Assembly (NCBI GenBank): GCA_945643635.1
Contig: CALZFC010000005.1
Coordinates: 10,124,501 to 10,188,500 of the forward strand
Origin: Allodiplogaster sudhausi
Lineage: Eukaryota > Nematoda > Chromadorea > Rhabditida > Diplogasteridae
Direction: 5' to 3'
Length of the DNA: 64,000 nucleotides
Position 1 is the first letter of the stretch. Each line of letters starts with the position of its first letter. Below the pieces are notes generated by a model. It was not told the DNA's origin. It did no database searches and saw only the letters and a program-made list of their open reading frames with translations. Position numbers and translations under genes: made by a program. Below are positions 22,601 to 31,081 of this stretch, piece by piece.

Positions 22601-24561
22601 CTTTCTTTCAAACTTTCTTTCTTACGTCTTTCCAGAAACCTATGAATCCAACGAAGAAGTTGCATTCTCAGGAACTATATATTTTCTCATTTATTTTTTT
22701 TTTGGAGAATTCATCCGGTTCTCCGTCAAATGATTATTAATACAGCTGGAGAAAAAAAGTAATAAAATATACGAATAAACATCTTCATGTATGTAAAAGG
22801 AATGTAATTTTAGTGCGCATGACACACTGTTTTTTTCCGGAACTTTTACCATAGAATGAAGGCGTGGCTGATAATTACACGCTTTGAAATTTTGTAAATT
22901 GCAAGAGTGTCAACCTGGAAGTTCTTATTGGGGAACTCGCCCGTCTTGATGCCCTCGAAGAGGACATTGGCCAGCATTGGAATGTAGATGCCAGCGTACG
23001 ACTCGCCAGAGATGAAGAATGTGCGATTCGCGTACCGTGGCTGGACACTGCAAGAAATTCATTTTCAAATTTTGTTAGATCCTGGAGCGAAAACATGGGT
23101 TACAGTAGCCTACTTTCGGAAGAAGTCCGCGAGAGCTGCGTAGTTCTGTGCGGCGCTGAGATCGTCGGTGAAGTTGCCGAAGTCTGCGTTGCTTGCATCG
23201 TAAGAGAAGCCGGTACCGATGGGCGATTCGAGGGCCAACACATTTGCGCGCTGAGAAAGGGCAAATTATGGTTTTCTCTCTCCACTCTCTCTATCGTGTT
23301 CTTTCTCCACCCTCTTTTTCTCTCTGTCTCACTCTCTCTAACGACTCTCTCTCTCTCTCATGGTCAGTTATCCCTTATAAAGCCAATCTTCTCCCGCTCA
23401 GTCTTTGCTAATGGTAAGAGTTGAACGTGCAGCAAAGCCAGAACTCGAACCTGATTCCACGAGAAGACGTTCTCGAAGAGATGGCCGCCGTCCTTGGTGA
23501 CGTAGAAGGCGCCGAGTTCCTCGAGAATGCCAGAGATGGACGAGCAGCCGGGCCCGCCACTGAACCACACGAGGAGAGGGTCCGAGTCTGGCATCTTGCT
23601 TCGCGACTCTGTCAGCCTGCATTAAGAGGCATTTATTTACACCTGGAAAAACCAAAACCCAATTTGAATTCGCGCCATTTTGCCTGAAACAAGGGCGAGA
23701 GAACATGTTATTTAGAGAGACGCACAATAGTCAGGAAAATTCAAATAGACTACGGTTGAGTTTTGAGCTCGTTAAAGTACATTCATTGACTAAATGAGAA
23801 GAAAGCAAGATTCCTTTTTCATATCATTTGCGTGTGATTCATGCGAGAACTTACACATTCACTTGTAAGAAAAGTTGCCCAATGCATTTGGCATACACTG
23901 TGTTAAAAATATAATGAAATACCGTATTTTCTCTATTAGTGCCCCCGGGGGCACTATTTTGCAAACCCCTTGCGAGAGGGGGGCACTATTAGAGGGGGGG
24001 GGGGGGTTCTATTAGAGGGAGGGGTACTATTTTTCAATGTGATTGACTAAAAGTTTGATAACACCACTTTATTCTCAAAAACGAAGAATTATAGCACTTC
24101 TTCAACGGAATCATCACTGGAATATCAGTTTTACCTTAGATTCAGAATGAATTTGCAATCAGTACATCGGTAAGAGCATCCCATACCTAAGCATGGATTC
24201 CAGAAACTTCTCTATTAGACAATTATTGGGTTGGGCACTATTGGAGGGGGGGGGGTTCTATTAGATGGAGGGGTACTATTTTTCAATACCCTTGCGAGAG
24301 GGGGCACTATTAGAGGGGGGGGTTCTAATAGAGGGAGGGGCACTAATAGAGAAAATACGGTATAAGTAAAGTGAAACAAGAGTATTACCAATAGTACATG
24401 CGCCACGTTTCTTCTTTGTTCGCGCTGACATAGCCGGCGTAAGAGCGGAAGTCGTGCTGGAAGAGAACGCCAGGCAACTCGGGCACGAGGTCGGCATCGC
24501 CAGCCGAGTCGGCAGTCGATGACAAGAGAAGCAGAACGGGCACTATCAGGACTAGGCTCAT
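16644..24561 (-). CDS. Serine carboxypeptidase (family S10, cathepsin A-like), 14 exons
   Basis: Secretory or lysosomal peptidase that removes C-terminal residues. Minus-strand exons in order: 24561-24389, 23616-23451, 23250-23114, 23047-22915, 19172-19081, 18948-18816, 18688-18660, 18567-18414, 18295-18141, 17831-17750, 17657-17550, 17346-17248, 17128-17025, 16779-16644. They sum to 1,701 bases (566 aa), all in phase. Residues 1-19 form a signal peptide (MSLVLIVPVLLLL). Landmarks are the oxyanion motif GGPGCSS (about 78-84), ESPIGTGFSY, catalytic Ser in GESYAGIY (about 175), GFAIGNGF, the Asp motif YNGDVDTVCN (about 427-436) and His in GAGHFVPMD (about 491). The last exon adds a Ser/Thr-rich stretch and a hydrophobic tail (SSALLILIVVCALRI), suggesting a GPI or membrane anchor. 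If intron 13 is not spliced, translation instead stops at 16,970. The fourth intron is 3.7 kb because of an inserted fold-back element. Confidence 0.93.
17985..18117. repeat. Templated intron insertion: inverted exon copy plus partial exon duplicate
   Basis: Within the carboxypeptidase intron between the exons at 18,141-18,295 and 17,750-17,831 there are two copied pieces. 18,026-18,117 is a 92-base inverted copy of part of the exon at 18,838-18,929, with two mismatches visible. 17,985-18,026 is a 42-base direct copy (one mismatch) of 18,209-18,250 from the adjacent exon. The two copied pieces abut at 18,026. They are non-coding relics because they fall outside the in-phase exon chain. Confidence 0.85.
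19449..22004. mobile_element. Fold-back element with 1.25 kb inverted arms in carboxypeptidase intron 4
   Basis: 19,449-20,697 and 20,758-22,004 are inverted copies of each other with only scattered mismatches, separated by a 60-base spacer. The spacer holds two near-copies of CGATGAATTATT-TGAG. The arms start with GTGCAGGGAATAAAATTA. Outside them, weaker inverted similarity continues for about 40 bases on both sides (GGGCGTGCAGGG on the left, a 12-base-longer version on the right), so the true termini may lie further out. I see no long transposase-like frame in either arm. This is probably a non-autonomous fold-back or long-TIR DNA element, recently formed judging by arm identity. Confidence 0.85.
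22322..22635. repeat. Degenerate CTTT/ACTT tetranucleotide array
   Basis: About 310 bases of TTTC-family units with many ACTT and GTTT variants, unlike the CT dinucleotide tracts elsewhere. It lies in the same long carboxypeptidase intron as the fold-back element. Leu/Phe-rich frames across it are artefacts of the repeat. Confidence 0.75.
23646..23775 (+). repeat. Dispersed repeat copy 4 (most complete)
   Basis: It contains AATTTGAATTCGCGCCATTT at 23,661-23,680, TGCCTGAAACAAGGGCGAGA directly after it, and TAGACTACGGTTGAGTTTTG near the end. It lies in carboxypeptidase intron 1, about 30 bases from the intron's 3' splice site on the minus strand. Copies 1-3 align to parts of it in the same plus orientation. 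Confidence 0.7.
23920..24362. mobile_element. MITE A, TA-flanked, in carboxypeptidase intron 1
   Basis: Ends are inverted repeats TACCGTATTTTCTCTATTAG and its complement, flanked by TA, as in Tc1/mariner/pogo-type non-autonomous elements. Blocks of GGGGGGCACTATTAGAGG and GGTTCTATTAGAGGGAGG recur inside in both orientations. The inner unique part contains GGAATCATCACTGGAATATC, also found reverse-complemented in MITE B. It ends 26 bases from carboxypeptidase exon 1. Confidence 0.8.
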
Positions 24562-24742
24562 CTGAATATATTATATGTACATATAAGCACAAATATTTAT
24601 ATATACCGTATTTTTCTCTATAAGTGCCCCTCCCTCTATTAGAACCCCCCCCCCCTCTAAGCGTCCCCCCTTGGAAGGGTCATTGAAGAATAGTACCCCT
24701 CCCTCTAATAGAACCCCCCCCCCCTCCAATAGTGCCCCCTAT

Positions 24743-26417
24743 GGCGTCCCGACACTTCGTCAAAAGACACTTCGTCAATTGACGTTTCGTCAAAATTTTT
24801 GGTTACATTTCGTCAATAGGCATTTCGTCAAAAAAAAAAATTATCTTGGCGACTTTTCGTCAAACAGACATTTCGTCAAACGACTTTCCGTCACAATATT
24901 TTTCTAATGTAGACATTTCGTCAATTTATTACCATTTTTATTCTCGCATCAAGCTCATCAATAATTAATGTAGTATACTGTTGTATGTGTATTTTTCTCC
25001 ACTGAATGCTTATTTGTGGTTGCATTTGTCTCTGTTCAATTTGACGGAATAATTAAAGGAATAATTGAGTTAGGTATGCATTGTATGTACAACAGTTGAA
25101 CGATTGCAGAGAAGCGATCATGAACTCGGGTCACTAGGCCATGGGAGAGCATGCTGATTTTGAGAGAGTGCAGGGAAACGATGTTGTGCTTCTAGTATGA
25201 GAGTCCGTTGGCCTTTAAGAGAGGGTAGATAAACGATGCAGAGCTTCTGGCAAGAAGACATGGGCCTAGCAAAGTGAGTGCGCAAAATGAGTGTGAAGCT
25301 GTTCATCCAGAGAGACTTAGAGAAATTGAGAGTGTTGCAAGAAAAATACGAAATTTCTGCTTCTCCAGCTCTCTCTCTCTCTCTGGTCCATGGACGATAT
25401 GGAACCATTCATTGTATCTCCCTGTAGTTACATTCTCATGTCGACGCCAAAAATTCCCCAGACCCCAACGGCCCTCTTCAGGGCCAGCCGAACTATGCCA
25501 AACCCTATATAGACTGTATGTACCTCATGGACGTTCCACATCCCTATCGAAATGTGGAACGTCCATGAGGTACATACAGTCTATATAAGCTGGATCACCG
25601 AAATGAGTAATGGACAGTTAACTGAACTACCATTAAGATTACCAAGAACGATGTCCCACGCACGAATAATCATATGGAGGGATGGCACTGTGCTTTCTCC
25701 AAATACGTCGTGCATCCTTCGGTTTGTTTTAAGAAAACTTTTTTTCTCCAAACACGTCATTCAAAAATTAAAGGTGTACAAGTTTGTGAGAGCTGATGGA
25801 CGAGCAAGGACTGACTGAGTACAAGCTCATGCGTCTTCAGATGGGATCGCCTCCCACTAAGACAAGCAAGAAAAAGTACGCCAAGCTGAACGACCGTCTG
25901 AAAGCTGTCCTAGGGAAATACAATACCCTTTCATTTCCCAATTTCCTTCATGCCATTTCGAGTAACATCGTCGAACCCTCCATTACCAAACGCTGATGTT
26001 TCTCCCTGCCTCTATGTAAATCTCTCTCTTTCTCTCTCTCTTTCTCTTTTACGGTTGAGTGCGTCGTCCTTTAACAAACAATTTGTCATTTAGCTATGTG
26101 TACATTTCCTACTAAATAATCACCAATCTACTACTTAATAATTGACTTTCACTGCATATTAACCGATTGTCACTACTAATTAATTATTTGTCATGTCTTA
26201 CTGGCGAGCTTGATGCGAGAATGAAAATGGTAATAAATTGACGAAATGTCTACATTAGGAAATAAATGTGACGGAAAGTCGTTTGACGAAATGTCTGTTT
26301 GACGAAAAGTCGCCAAGATATATTTATTTTGACGAAATGCCTATTGACGAAATGTAACCAAAAATTTTGACGATACGTCAATTGACGAAGTGTCTTTTGA
26401 CGAAGTGTCAAGTAACC
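24743..26417 (+). mobile_element. Degenerate Mutator-like element (MULE) with a 9-bp target duplication
   Basis: Perfect 9-bp direct repeats GCCCCCTAT (24,734-24,742 and 26,418-26,426) flank the element. Each end is about 200 bases of inverted repeat built from many copies of TGACGAAATGTC-like units separated by TTTTGACG-type spacers; the outermost 15 bases match only partly. Inside are remnants resembling MULE transposase: PIEMWNVHEV near 25,540-25,570 and, at 25,870-25,960, a tail-like segment with KKYAKLNDRLKAVLGKYN and FLHAISSNI. Frames are interrupted and a 36-base piece is duplicated in inverted orientation, so no functional transposase is encoded. Confidence 0.75.
25506..25587. repeat. 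Perfect 36-bp palindromic arms inside the MULE
   Basis: 25,506-25,541 and 25,552-25,587 are perfect inverted copies around a 10-base loop. The right arm belongs to the transposase-like coding remnant (FPIEMWNVHEV type), so the left arm looks like a templated inverted duplicate of it. Confidence 0.85.
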
Positions 26418-26739
26418 GCCCCCTATAGTATAATATCTCGGCTCACGACGTACCTCGAATGAATCCTGGAGGCATAAGATGCTCTTCCCAATGAACTTAT
26501 TGCAAATTCATTCAAAATCTCCCGTAAAATGGATATTCCAGTGATGATTCCATTGAATTCGACCTATGATTCTTCTTTTTTTGAAAGTAAAATGTTGTTA
26601 TCAAACTTTTTGTCAATCACATTGAAAAATAGTGCCCCACCCTCTAATAGAACCCCCCCCCCCCTTCTAATAGTGCCCCCCTCCCGGAAAGACATTGAAA
26701 AATAGTGCCCCCGGGGACACTAATAGAGAAAATACGGTA

Positions 26740-27934
26740 TATATATATATAAATAAATATATATATATATATATATATAATGTGTATATCTTGTTCACAG
26801 TGGTACGTGCAAACAAAAAAATGAGAAAAGATTCATTCACGCTACACGCAAACTTTCAACTTTCAACTATTTTCACACATATTCTACATAAAACATTCAC
26901 GCATTTCTTCAACGTTTGAAGTAAGAGTCAGAAGCCAGCAAATATATGTATGCCATAAGAAATCTAATAAAAAATGCGCGCTCAAAGTCAGCCTCAGCCG
27001 CTTCTTAATTACGCCGATTTACGTGAATGAATACGGAGCGATGACAACAACGCAGGGTTTCTCCCGTAGATACATGAAAGATGTTAGATGAAATGAGAAT
27101 AACACATAATGTGAAGACGGGGGGGGGACCATCGGCAATCTTCTTCAAGCGAAGACATCAAGAAAAAATCCGAGAAACACAATTTTATATGATTTATTTG
27201 TTTTATGTTATATGGAGCGCAAAAATTAATTTTTTGATCTTCAGAACAGACAGACTCACTGCAGATTCAAATTTTCCGTCCTGTTTCTTTGCCAATTTCT
27301 CACTGTTGTCATACCTCTCATTCCAAACAAACAATAAAAGTTGTTAAAAGCGCCAAAAACTGCGAACATCATTCTGAATTGATTCGTGTGGGCTCCCGCG
27401 ATTATTTGGATTCAGCTGACAATGAACTGGAGAGAAAGACTGAGAGAGACTTAGAGATAAATAGAGAGAGAGAGAGCGCGAGATAAAGAGAATTAGTGAT
27501 AGAGTTAGAGAGAGAGAGAGTATTAATTCGGAAGAGAGCGAGGGAACATGCAACTGAAAAGTGAAAGTACGTGGTGGATGTGCGAGCAGAGATGGTTGAG
27601 CAGCGCTAGCGTCGAGTAACACAGCAGACATTGAAGAAGTGGACGATTGCGAGCGAGGAAACGAGAGAGAGAGTGAGAGAGAGAGAGAGAGTGAGAGAGA
27701 GAAAGAGAAAGAGAGAAGAGCGAAAATGAGGAGGAAGAGAGGCACACGGAGATATGACTGTTACTGTCGTGGTGAATCGTTATATACATACATACATACA
27801 TACATATTACTATAGTCAGAGCCGTTCGTTGATCCTCGCTGACAGAGTAAAGGATTGGAAAGAAGGATAAAATTATGGGGTACAAGCAAGTCAGCAATTT
27901 CGATGCCATAACGGTTCGTGCATAGAGAAATTCG

Positions 27935-27982
<48 letters not shown>

Positions 27983-28508
27983 CTTCTTTTCTGGCGCAAT
28001 CGTTCTCTTTCACTTTCCAACTCCATCGCATGCTCTCTTTCTCTATCGCTAATTTAATATCTCTCCAAATTTGTCCTTGTTCCTGGTTCTCTCACGGTCA
28101 AGCGAAATGGGTGTGTGGGTGAAATGAACGTGCATGGGAGTTTCACAAGGCAGATTATACGAAATATAATTCCCCGAGGTACTCGCATTGCTATTTATGA
28201 GTATGGAAATGGCACTAACGCCATGACTCTAGGAGGAAGTAAAATAAAAAAGTCACTCAATCACATATGTATACATACGAAAACTTTTTACCATGGCAAC
28301 ATAATCATTACCATTAAAAAATACACTCTAATAAACATATTCTTATTCGACAGTAAATGACAATGCTCTTCATGTACAAGAAGTTTCTACTAATCATTCA
28401 GTTCGATAGGTAAAGTGCGCATGGAGGTGGAGAGAAAGCGATGTTCGAAAGAAAGTTCATTGTAACAGAGCTAACGAGTGGGGTGTGAACGGGAGAGAGC
28501 GAGAGAGC

Positions 28509-28564
<56 letters not shown>

Positions 28565-28634
28565 AGAGAGAGGAAGAGTGAGCGATAGAGAGCGGAGAGA
28601 GAGAGAGAGAGGAAGAGTGAGCGATAGAGAGCTG

Positions 28635-28670
<36 letters not shown>

Positions 28671-30121
28671 GTGGCGCGTGACAGGGAGAGACAGAGAAAG
28701 AGAGGGTGAGAACTGCCACAAAAGCTTTGTGGCTCGCAAAGCAAATACTGCCGATCACTGCGCCTGGCTCCAGAACCGGACCATTTTGCCTTATTAATAT
28801 TAACAAGGCAGAAAATGAAGCAACATTGTACATGAGCAATACAACAAAACAAGCGCAACCCCCAAATATGTATGTTTGTACGCACAACTATGAATATGAT
28901 GACTGTTTAGGCAAGCCATTAACGAATTGTGATGAGTCATAATGCAGAAACATACATAGCATATTACGTAAAAAGCTTGCTAAAAAGCTTACCAGCCGTC
29001 CTTGCAGATCGACTCACCTTCAATCATTTTGCCAGACTAACCGAAATATTTCGTTTTGGCTGCCAGCTCACACTTTCGAGTGAGTCTTCTCTCTCTCTCA
29101 GTGCCACGCTTTCTCTTCATCTCTAGCTGTTTCGATCTCTCGCTCTCTCTAACACTCTCCTTTTTCTCTCTTACACTCTCCTTTTCCTCCTCGATCTATC
29201 CTTCTGAGTTATCCGAGGATCGTGTGTTATTTCACGTGAGTTAACTGTTGTGTCAAAGATTATTTGCGCAGTGCCTGAGCATGCCAGGGGAACTACTTGA
29301 ATTGGTAGAGAGAGAGAAAAAGAGAAGAGAGAGAGAGAGGAAAGAGAGATAGAGAGAGCGGCAGAACTAGTCAAGAAAGGAAAGGGAGATTAAGGATGGG
29401 AGAGAGAGAGAGAAATGCCAAAAGAAATAAAGCGAGTATGATACATAAAAGACAGAGATAGAGTGAGAGACGGGAAAAGGAAGAGTTAGAGAGAGAGTGC
29501 GAATGTAGGAGCGAGAGAAAGAGTTCGAACGGAAGCCAGCAGTGAAATAATGTCGGCTAGTCTCACGGTAAACACAGCCGGAAATAGGGCGCAGGACTGC
29601 GGCCGGCCATTCAAAGGGAAGCAAACAGTAATCCAGGTTTACTCTTTTATTCCATGACCAATTGAGACTTCGTCATCGGCGATTGCATTTAGAATCTACA
29701 GAGATCTCGTTCAATCCAACATATGCAACATGAAATCTCGAAAAGACAACCTACGAAAGTTCCCTGAACCATCCACATATGTAGCAGGGAACTTGCTATA
29801 CACATACAATATTTTAACTGCTTACTCAAATTCACCCTCTATGCTGATGAAAAACTGATTAAAAGATGATGTGAATTTACTGCATATTTCGAGCTCTGAA
29901 ATAATTTTTGGAAAATGTAGGGTAACTCGCTAGATACATACGGAAACTGACAAAGTATTGGCTGAGAGATCAGCGATGAAGTCCACCCATGCAAAATATA
30001 TATATATATATATATATCAAAAAGTATATATATATATATCTATATATATATATATATATATACTTTTTGACATATTTTGTAGATTTATGCAGTGTATGCA
30101 AAAAAGCACATGCATTTACAG
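26740..30121. repeat. Intergenic region with GA/CT tracts and AT dinucleotide runs
   Basis: An (AT)n run follows the MITE at 26,738-26,780. GA runs lie at about 27,430-27,520, 27,660-27,715, 28,490-28,700 and 29,305-29,520; CT runs at about 27,930-27,980 and 29,085-29,170. TACA/CATA units occur near 27,782-27,808. A TA-rich hairpin lies at 30,017-30,070. The upstream exons of the gene at 30,122 should be somewhere here, but none could be supported. Confidence 0.65.
30017..30070. repeat. AT-dinucleotide hairpin with TCAAAAAGTA / TACTTTTTGA ends
   Basis: TCAAAAAGTATATATATATA reads into (TA)n and back out as its exact complement, giving a self-complementary 54-base block inside a longer AT-repeat (29,996-30,070). 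Confidence 0.7.
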
Positions 30122-30985
30122 CTCGGAGATGAGACAAAGCCGGTTGAGATGAAGCAATTTATTTACAAAAGTGAGTACATCTCAGTTCAGAACATGAAGC
30201 AGGAGGTCATTGAAGCCCTCGAAGGTGGAATCGATGTTCAACCACATGGCGTACGATAAATACGAACTTTTATCCTATTTATCCGGCAAGTTTCTAATAG
30301 TCTTCGCAGCGTTGTTCAGTCTTCGCAGCGTTGTTCAATCTGGGTATTTCAAAAACAAACAAAAAATGTTCACTGGAAAGCTTGACACTTTTGTAAATGC
30401 TAAAAGTAGAATAAAATCGTTTCAGGACAACCACTCCCGCTGCCTCCTCATCGCCGATCGCTTTTGTGAGTGATTTTTCTTCTGGATGGCTGTGTTGGCC
30501 ATATAACATAAACGTATGAATTGAAATTTAAAAATAATACACACTTTCCTCGCTAGCAGCTTATTCATGATACACCATTTAGACGTTTAGGAAAGACGGC
30601 AACAAAAGTCTGGAATTGCTTTTCATGCTCTGACGCCTTATTTTGCAATGGGACGTCCATACTTATTGTTAGTTGGGACGCCTTTGCTTTCATGGGAAGC
30701 CTTATAATTCTTTTGGACACTTGAATTGAGCAAATCACAAATCCTTCATTCCTGCACGTCCCCTCATCAGCATAGCCGCGAGCTGATTTCATTGACGTTT
30801 ACTTTCATTATTTTGCAGTCAGTCTCCCCTCGCTTGCTCTTCGCGAGCGGTTGCTTCCCATCTTCTCCGAGTGTTTTCTCTACACATCCTACCAAACTAA
30901 GTCTATTAAAGGTTTTCTACTTTTACTGCTCATTTTAGCTATTTCCTGCTGCATAATCATCCCATTTTTTCAACACCTTGAATAA
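30122..30985 (+). CDS. 3' exons of an unrecognised C-terminally anchored protein
   Basis: Four exons with good splice signals share one frame: 30122-30170 (donor GTGAGTAC), 30186-30250, 30426-30465 (donor GTGAGT) and 30819-30985 with a TAA stop. The 15-base gap between the first two is too short for a normal intron, so that junction is doubtful or the pieces are a single exon read differently. The predicted C-terminal part contains MKQEVIEALEGGIDVQPHG, NHSRCLLIADRFF and ALRERLLPIFSECF. It ends in a hydrophobic helix (GFLLLLLILAISCCIIIPFF) four residues from the stop, which suggests a tail-anchored membrane protein. The start lies upstream and was not found, although an internal ATG exists at 30,150. 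I do not recognise the family. The stop is 96 bases before the fucosyltransferase ATG. Confidence 0.5.
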
Positions 30986-31081
30986 TTCTCAGCATTGTTC
31001 AGATATTAGCTGTATTTCGAGTCAATTTTTCGAGATGAATAACTTGGTCGCCCAATTTAGACGTCTCGATTCTTCGGCGGA

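Larger units (their letters stand above)
24604..26739. mobile_element. MITE B, split by a nested MULE
   Basis: The left fragment (24,604-24,742) and right fragment (26,418-26,739) together make one MITE with the same ACCGTATTTT-type ends and G/C-run blocks as MITE A, in inverted orientation relative to it. The interruption is the Mutator-like element. MITE B starts 42 bases upstream of the carboxypeptidase start codon, so it probably overlaps that gene's promoter or leader. Confidence 0.8.

Noticed and set aside
27081..27347. 88-codon frame beside the 27 kb GA tracts
   Set aside because: No splice context, low-complexity neighbours and no recognisable motif.
30186..30465. Segment GIDVQPHG...NHSRC as the missing VDxYGxC piece of the fucosyltransferase, implying a permuted gene
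   Set aside because: The frame continues in phase to a C-terminal membrane helix and a stop before the GT10 start codon, so it fits better as a separate upstream gene.
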